Below are positions 59,641 through 64,000 of a stretch of DNA of 64,000 nucleotides, piece by piece; positions within the stretch are counted from its first letter, which is position 1; each line of letters begins with the position of its first letter. The translations under genes and the position numbers were made by a program. This stretch comes from a virus. Below the pieces are notes generated by a model, which saw only the letters and a list, made by a program, of their open reading frames with translations, was not told the origin of the DNA and did not search any database. The stretch is taken from positions 62,001 through 126,000 of the IMG/VR virus record IMGVR_UViG_3300009104_001210, one strand, 5' to 3'.

Positions 59641-60996
59641 ATGACAAAACCTTTTATTTTATTTCAAGCACCAGTAGCAACAAGAAGTGGTTATGGTGCA
59701 CATAGTAGAGATTTAGTTTTAGAGTTATTAAAAACTGATAAGTATGATATTAAAATAGCATCACTTCGTTGGGGAAATACACCAATGAATGCGTTAAATT
59801 CAAAGAATCCAGATGATAAGTTAATACTTGAGAATTTATTAGATACTCCTGAATTACCTAGACAACCAGATTTAGGTATTCAAGTAACAGTTCCAAATGA
59901 ATTTAATCCCATTGGTAAAAAGAATCTTGGAATTACTGCAGGTCTTGAATCAACTGCTATACCAAAACATTGGATAGATGGTTTTGATAGAATGGATTTA
60001 AATATTGTACCTTCTCAATTTGTAAAAAAAGTTTGTGAGTCAACGGAATATGAAGAAAATAGAGATGGAGAAACTACTCGTAAAGGTATAAAAATTCAGA
60101 AGCCAGTAGAAGTTTTATTTGAGGGTTACGATGAAAATGTTTATGGCAAAACCAATAAGTTCAGTCCAGAAATAGTAAAAGAGTTTAATAATATAAGAGA
60201 AAATTTTTGTTTTTTGTTTGTAGGGCATTGGTTACAAGGAAATATGGGTGAAGATAGAAAAGATGTTGGTATGTTAATTAAGACATTCTTAGAAACTTTT
60301 AAAAATAAAGGTAAAAAGAAGAGACCAGCACTAATTGTAAAAACAGGTGGTGCTACATTTTCAGTAATAGATAGAGAAGAAGTTCTTGATAAGATTAGGT
60401 CAATTAAAAAATCAGTTGATGCTAAGATAATGCCTAATATTTATTTTATACATGGAGATTTTGATGATGATGAGATGAATCAACTGTATAACCACCCTAA
60501 AGTAAAAGCACATATTACTTTTACACACGGTGAAGGATTTGGTCGTCCACTACTTGAGGCATCATTAAGTGGTAAACCTATTATATTTCCTAATTGGAGC
60601 GGTCATGTAGATTTCTTACCACCAAGTTTAAAGACGGCATTAAAGGGTAGTGTAATACAAACACCAAAAAGAGCATTTCCAAAGGAAATGTTTGTTGATG
60701 GTATGGGTTGGTATGGAATTGATTATAATAATGCAACTAATGTTATGAGAGATGTGTTTTTAAACTATAAAAAATATACACCAATATTTAATCAGTTAGC
60801 TAAGTCAAATAAAGCTAAGTTTACAAGAACTATAATGGGAAAGAAATTGGTAGAGATAGTTGATAGTATGGTTGGTGAAATTCCACAAGAAGTTAGTTTG
60901 AAGTTACCAAAATTGAAAAAGATTAGTGGTGGACAGACAGGTGCTATTAAACCACCACCACAAAGTATAAAATTACCTAAATTAAGGAAGATGTAA
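59641..60996 (+). CDS. GT-B glycosyltransferase 2
   Basis: 451 residues. R-S-G-Y-G-A-H-S-R-D-L (about 16-26), L-F-V-G-H-W (about 194-199), and H-G-E-G-F-G-R-P-L-L-E-A-S-L-S-G-K-P (about 297-314) are GT4-type donor-binding elements. The C-terminal about 30 residues are a Lys/Pro linker with two related tags (S-L-K-L-P-K-L-K-K, S-I-K-L-P-K-L-R-K), unlike the family core. AGGAG ribosome site; the next start overlaps its stop. Confidence 0.85.
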   Translation: MTKPFILFQAPVATRSGYGAHSRDLVLELLKTDKYDIKIASLRWGNTPMNALNSKNPDDKLILENLLDTPELPRQPDLGIQVTVPNEFNPIGKKNLGITAGLESTAIPKHWIDGFDRMDLNIVPSQFVKKVCESTEYEENRDGETTRKGIKIQKPVEVLFEGYDENVYGKTNKFSPEIVKEFNNIRENFCFLFVGHWLQGNMGEDRKDVGMLIKTFLETFKNKGKKKRPALIVKTGGATFSVIDREEVLDKIRSIKKSVDAKIMPNIYFIHGDFDDDEMNQLYNHPKVKAHITFTHGEGFGRPLLEASLSGKPIIFPNWSGHVDFLPPSLKTALKGSVIQTPKRAFPKEMFVDGMGWYGIDYNNATNVMRDVFLNYKKYTPIFNQLAKSNKAKFTRTIMGKKLVEIVDSMVGEIPQEVSLKLPKLKKISGGQTGAIKPPPQSIKLPKLRKM

Positions 60997-61490
60997 TGGA
61001 AAGAGTAATAGTATGTTCTGTATGTAAAGATATGGATTCATGTTTTGAAGAGATACAAGATAATTTTAGTAGTTTTATGTGTTTTAATTGTGGTTTTATG
61101 AGTGATACGAGATATAGAGCAGGTAGTGTTGAGTTATTGGATAATTTAAACAAGAGTCCACAATTGATACAAGATTTGCAGTATCATGATGAACAAAAAG
61201 ATATAGTTTGGTTTCCTTGTGTTATTAATATGGGAGAATTAGGAGTAATTTATCCCGATGAAGACCTACAAGAGAAAGCTGCGTTTAGAGCTAAAGAAAA
61301 GAAAAGTTATGTTTGGAAATATGCTAAAGTTGTGGATGTTCCTGAAGATGAACGTGAGAAGTATAATAATTATGATAAGAGACTTGATGTAGAAAATGCA
61401 CAAGTCTATGATAAACATGAATTTTTAAACGCTTGTCAAGATATGGGTATAATTAAGGATTTGAAAGATGGCATTTCTACCCCGACATAG
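60996..61490 (+). CDS. Zinc-ribbon hypothetical protein
   Basis: 164 residues with an N-terminal four-cysteine site: C-S-V-C (7-10) and C-F-N-C (29-32). The remainder is charged and mixed alpha/beta. Not recognised further. It overlaps GT-B 2 by one base and the next gene by 23 nt. Conservation in glycan clusters cannot be tested here. Confidence 0.5.
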   Translation: MERVIVCSVCKDMDSCFEEIQDNFSSFMCFNCGFMSDTRYRAGSVELLDNLNKSPQLIQDLQYHDEQKDIVWFPCVINMGELGVIYPDEDLQEKAAFRAKEKKSYVWKYAKVVDVPEDEREKYNNYDKRLDVENAQVYDKHEFLNACQDMGIIKDLKDGISTPT

Positions 61491-61956
61491 ATCAAGAATA
61501 CTGAATAGAGTTCCCGTTTCAAAAAGTACATTAAGAAATGGAACTATAATTGAGTTTCGTTATCAGAAAAAAGATGGTACAGGTGGTTTATATATGGCTA
61601 TTGTTTTGAGTGTGTGGCCACCCGCAGGTGGTATTACACAAAAAAAGGTTCACGCATTATCTTTAGATGAGGTTTCAGATAATAGATTAATGAGATTTGT
61701 TAAACAAATTGGAAGACCATCTTTGGATGAAGATGTTAGAACAAAAACTGAACAAGAAATAAGTAAGTTTATTTTACCAAAAGGTCGTTCAGCACCAAAA
61801 AGATTTTATAAAATAAAGTTAGATAAGATACCAGGCATGACAGCAGGAGCATATAGAACATTTCACTTAAAAAATATGAGTCAAATAAGACTTATAGATT
61901 ATGATTTTGAAAACGTTGTACCTGAAAGGTTTATGGGTCAAATAAGTGAAGATTAG
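61468..61956 (+). CDS. Basic hypothetical protein, SH3-like
   Basis: 162 basic residues. G-T-I-I-E-F-R-Y-Q-K-K-D-G-T-G-G-L-Y-M-A-I-V-L (about 25-47) followed by V-H-A-L-S-L-D-E-V (about 61-69) reads as a beta-barrel/SH3-like core, a pattern I have seen in T4-like phage proteins of unknown role. It overlaps both neighbours. A DNA-binding function is possible. Confidence 0.5.
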   Translation: MAFLPRHRSRILNRVPVSKSTLRNGTIIEFRYQKKDGTGGLYMAIVLSVWPPAGGITQKKVHALSLDEVSDNRLMRFVKQIGRPSLDEDVRTKTEQEISKFILPKGRSAPKRFYKIKLDKIPGMTAGAYRTFHLKNMSQIRLIDYDFENVVPERFMGQISED

Positions 61957-62593
61957 TTATGCAATTACAGTTTGTAATGAATTACAAGAGCTCAAAAAGT
62001 TAGTTACTTTTTTATTGGATCATAAGAGAAAAGATGATGAGATAGTTATAACTTATGATTCCAATAATGGTAATGAAGAAGTAGAGGATTATCTTAGATA
62101 TAATCATATTAATGCAGGTCCTTGTGAACCTGGCTATGATATTCAATTTGTTTGGGAAGGTTTTGAGTTTAAAGGAAACTTTTCAGATTTAAAAAATCAT
62201 ACGAAATCAATGTGTAGTGGAGATTATATATTTCATTTAGACGCAGATGAATATCCACATGAAATATTAATGGAACAATTACCAAGTATAATAGAAATGA
62301 ATGATGTAGATTTAATATGGGTGCCAAGAGTAAATACAGTAACAGGTATTAATGATGAATGGATACAAAAGTGGGGTTGGAGAGTTAGTGAAAAAGGTTG
62401 GGTAAATTATCCTGATTACCAAGCAAGAGTTTTTATAAATAAAGAGGATATTAAATGGAAAGGAAAAGTACATGAGGTTATAGGTGGATGTAAAACATAT
62501 GCACATTTACCACCACATGAAGAGTTATCATTATATCATCCTAAAACAATAGAGAAACAGATAAAACAGAATGAACTTTACCAAAGTTTATGA
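61946..62593 (+). CDS. GT-A family 2-like glycosyltransferase
   Basis: 215 residues from GTG. S-Y-A-I-T-V-C-N-E-L-Q-E-L (about 4-16) is the GT2 start, and F-H-L-D-A-D-E-Y (about 95-102) is the metal-binding D-x-D. W-K-G-K-V-H-E-V-I (about 170-178) is the common C-terminal acceptor motif. It is compact for the family (usually 250 or more), suggesting a minimal transferase. Overlaps the next gene by 23 nt. Confidence 0.8.
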   Translation: MKISYAITVCNELQELKKLVTFLLDHKRKDDEIVITYDSNNGNEEVEDYLRYNHINAGPCEPGYDIQFVWEGFEFKGNFSDLKNHTKSMCSGDYIFHLDADEYPHEILMEQLPSIIEMNDVDLIWVPRVNTVTGINDEWIQKWGWRVSEKGWVNYPDYQARVFINKEDIKWKGKVHEVIGGCKTYAHLPPHEELSLYHPKTIEKQIKQNELYQSL

Positions 62594-64000
62594 ATTTGAA
62601 TCTTTAATCGGAGATACTTATGGTGTTTTCAAATATGAAGATTTAGATTTTAATAGTTACAAACAAGTCAAACATAAAGATAGTCGTTGGGGAGAAGAAA
62701 ATCACAATAGAACTATCTATCAGACAGATGAATACTTTGTCAAAGTATGGGATGAAGATTATATCAGAGCAAACACATTACAAAGTGCATTCGCAAGTGG
62801 TTTTTATGACAGTACAATTGTACCAAATTTTGTTGGTATAATATATGATGAAAATGATATTTGTAGAGGTTATATAACTAAAGAATCTACACCATCAGAA
62901 GAACATTTTGAAGAACTTTTCAAAAGAATAAAATTAAAAACTATAAATACTAATTACTTTACTTACGATTTTTGTAAAAACCACACATATGAATTTGAAG
63001 GAAAGCCAACTCTAATAGATTTAGAAGGAATATATCATATAGACGAGTACACTAATCTAAATAAACATCACTACGAAACTTATCTTTCAGCTGGAAATTT
63101 TATAGAGGATAATACTTATAAAACATTTATTGAAAACTTATTGATTACAGTACCAATCAACTTAGAATATTTTCTGAATATGGAGTTACAACATGGTAGT
63201 GGTGGTAAAGAGATTATACATAATGACAAACAAATCAAAACTGTAAGAGAAGCTTTAGAATATTTTTCGAATAAGAATAATGTAAAAGAAACTGAAAAGA
63301 AAGTTAATAAAGAAAATCATCAATATTGGAATGGTATGTGGGCTGAATTTAGAAATGATGTTCAAGGTCATCACGAAAGAGGTTGGGTGAATATGACTAA
63401 AGAATATTATGATTCTTTAGAACCAATGACTGATGAAGAAATAAAGATAACTTTGATTGATGATCCTGTTAATTTTGATGGTGGATGGATAAAACATAGT
63501 TATCATAGAGCAGTTGCTATGATTGGTAGATTAATTAATGGTAAAAAATATATTCCATTTCATATGCTGAAGCATAAGATTTATGAAACAAAGACAGGTA
63601 ATAAAAATTGTATAGATACGGTAGATTATATAAATTATATTGAAATGATGGATGTAATGGGATTTCCAAGAGAAGAGTATGCAATTTGTAATAGTGCTAT
63701 CTTAGCAGTTATGGGTGTTGATGCAAGAAAAAATAAGAATGGTGATTTAGATTTAGTCTTCAGTAGTAAGTTAAGAAAACAAATTGAAGATGAGAATATA
63801 GAGTTACCAAAAGAGATACATCCATTTGGTAAAGATAGTGATAAGTTTAGATTCTTTGGTTGTAAGGATGATGATGATTTGGTATATAACTATAGTGTAA
63901 ACATTAATGGATATAATTTCGCAGAACCAAGATTCTATTTTAGTAGAATGCATATGTTAAAACCATCAGCACATAGAAGTTTAGAAGAGAATAGAAAGAT
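62571..64000 (+). CDS. Partial kinase-like/nucleotidyltransferase-like protein
   Basis: Open from ATG 62571 to the window edge (476 codons shown), overlapping the GT2 gene. The N-terminal part has a kinase-like look: Y-F-V-K-V-W-D-E-D-Y (about 56-65), G-Y-I-T-K-E (about 100-105) and L-I-D-L-E-G-I (about 148-154, a possible catalytic D-x-E). The later part contains N-S-A-I-L-A-V-M-G-V-D (about 383-393), then G-D-L-D-L-V-F-S (about 399-406), a nucleotidyltransferase-like S...DxD pattern. It may activate or phosphorylate a glycan; both assignments are tentative. Confidence 0.5.
   Translation, partial: MNFTKVYEFESLIGDTYGVFKYEDLDFNSYKQVKHKDSRWGEENHNRTIYQTDEYFVKVWDEDYIRANTLQSAFASGFYDSTIVPNFVGIIYDENDICRGYITKESTPSEEHFEELFKRIKLKTINTNYFTYDFCKNHTYEFEGKPTLIDLEGIYHIDEYTNLNKHHYETYLSAGNFIEDNTYKTFIENLLITVPINLEYFLNMELQHGSGGKEIIHNDKQIKTVREALEYFSNKNNVKETEKKVNKENHQYWNGMWAEFRNDVQGHHERGWVNMTKEYYDSLEPMTDEEIKITLIDDPVNFDGGWIKHSYHRAVAMIGRLINGKKYIPFHMLKHKIYETKTGNKNCIDTVDYINYIEMMDVMGFPREEYAICNSAILAVMGVDARKNKNGDLDLVFSSKLRKQIEDENIELPKEIHPFGKDSDKFRFFGCKDDDDLVYNYSVNINGYNFAEPRFYFSRMHMLKPSAHRSLEENRK

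Noticed and set aside
1-64000. tRNA genes, integrase or attachment sites
   Set aside because: I saw no cloverleaf-like stretch in the few intergenic gaps and no recombinase; reading by eye can miss a tRNA, and a tRNAscan run would settle it.

Overview
The window is a 64 kb, strongly AT-rich stretch of a T4-like contractile-tailed phage (myovirus) genome. Every gene I can support lies on the + strand, packed head to tail with 1-30 nt overlaps. Most genes have GGAG/AGGAG-type ribosome sites, and several start with GTG or TTG. The set is that of a lytic aquatic T4-superfamily phage: gp21/22/23 head genes, gp18/19 tail genes, gp26/53 baseplate genes, and the gp32-uvsX-rnh-41-43-45-44-62 replication block. 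A vitamin-B12-dependent ribonucleotide reductase and a phage-borne ribosomal protein bS21 point to a marine or freshwater bacterial host. Pelagiphages of SAR11 are the closest lifestyle match I can think of, but the host cannot be read from the sequence.

Layout. 1-8.6 kb: head module. It holds prohead protease gp21, several small basic or protease-tagged internal-head candidates, a 675-residue protein carrying five copies of an E-S-V-(N/K)-E tag, bS21, acidic scaffold gp22 and major capsid gp23, closed by a UUCG-loop terminator. 8.7-12.2 kb: neck and connector (gp13-like, gp14-like, gp15-like). 12.2-24.6 kb: a large adhesin cluster of tail-fibre-like proteins built from shared modules, ending with a 1575-residue protein that has an S74 intramolecular chaperone; a small zinc-finger, homing-endonuclease-like gene interrupts it. 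24.7-37.7 kb: sheath gp18, tube gp19, gp26, a gp51-like frame without a normal start, a tape-measure-like protein, large baseplate proteins and gp53.

37.7-41.6 kb: a puzzling operon headed by a PolA-family-like polymerase palm protein, behind a late-promoter-like motif. 41.7-58 kb: replication and nucleotide metabolism (gp32, UvsX, RNase H, gp41 helicase, class II RNR, family B DNA polymerase, sliding clamp, clamp loader). This block is mixed with two Mom-like DNA-modification proteins, a 2-oxoglutarate/Fe oxygenase, a HAD nucleotidase, a Cas4/RecB-like nuclease and a SLOG-fold protein. 58-64 kb: a glycan cluster with two GT-B glycosyltransferases, one GT-A glycosyltransferase and a partial kinase-like/nucleotidyltransferase-like protein that runs off the window.

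How it fits together. Structural genes are repeatedly preceded by an 8-mer TATTTATA shortly upstream of the ribosome site, probably the late promoter. The replication genes instead follow ACAA..ATATATT or sigma70-like sites. The protease gp21 probably matures scaffold, capsid and a family of tagged internal proteins at (I/L/V)-x-E sites. The most interesting signals are the multi-tag head polyprotein, the late-region PolA-like protein, the Mom-like pair, the apparent ATA start of the DNA polymerase, the start-less gp51-like frame, and viral bS21.
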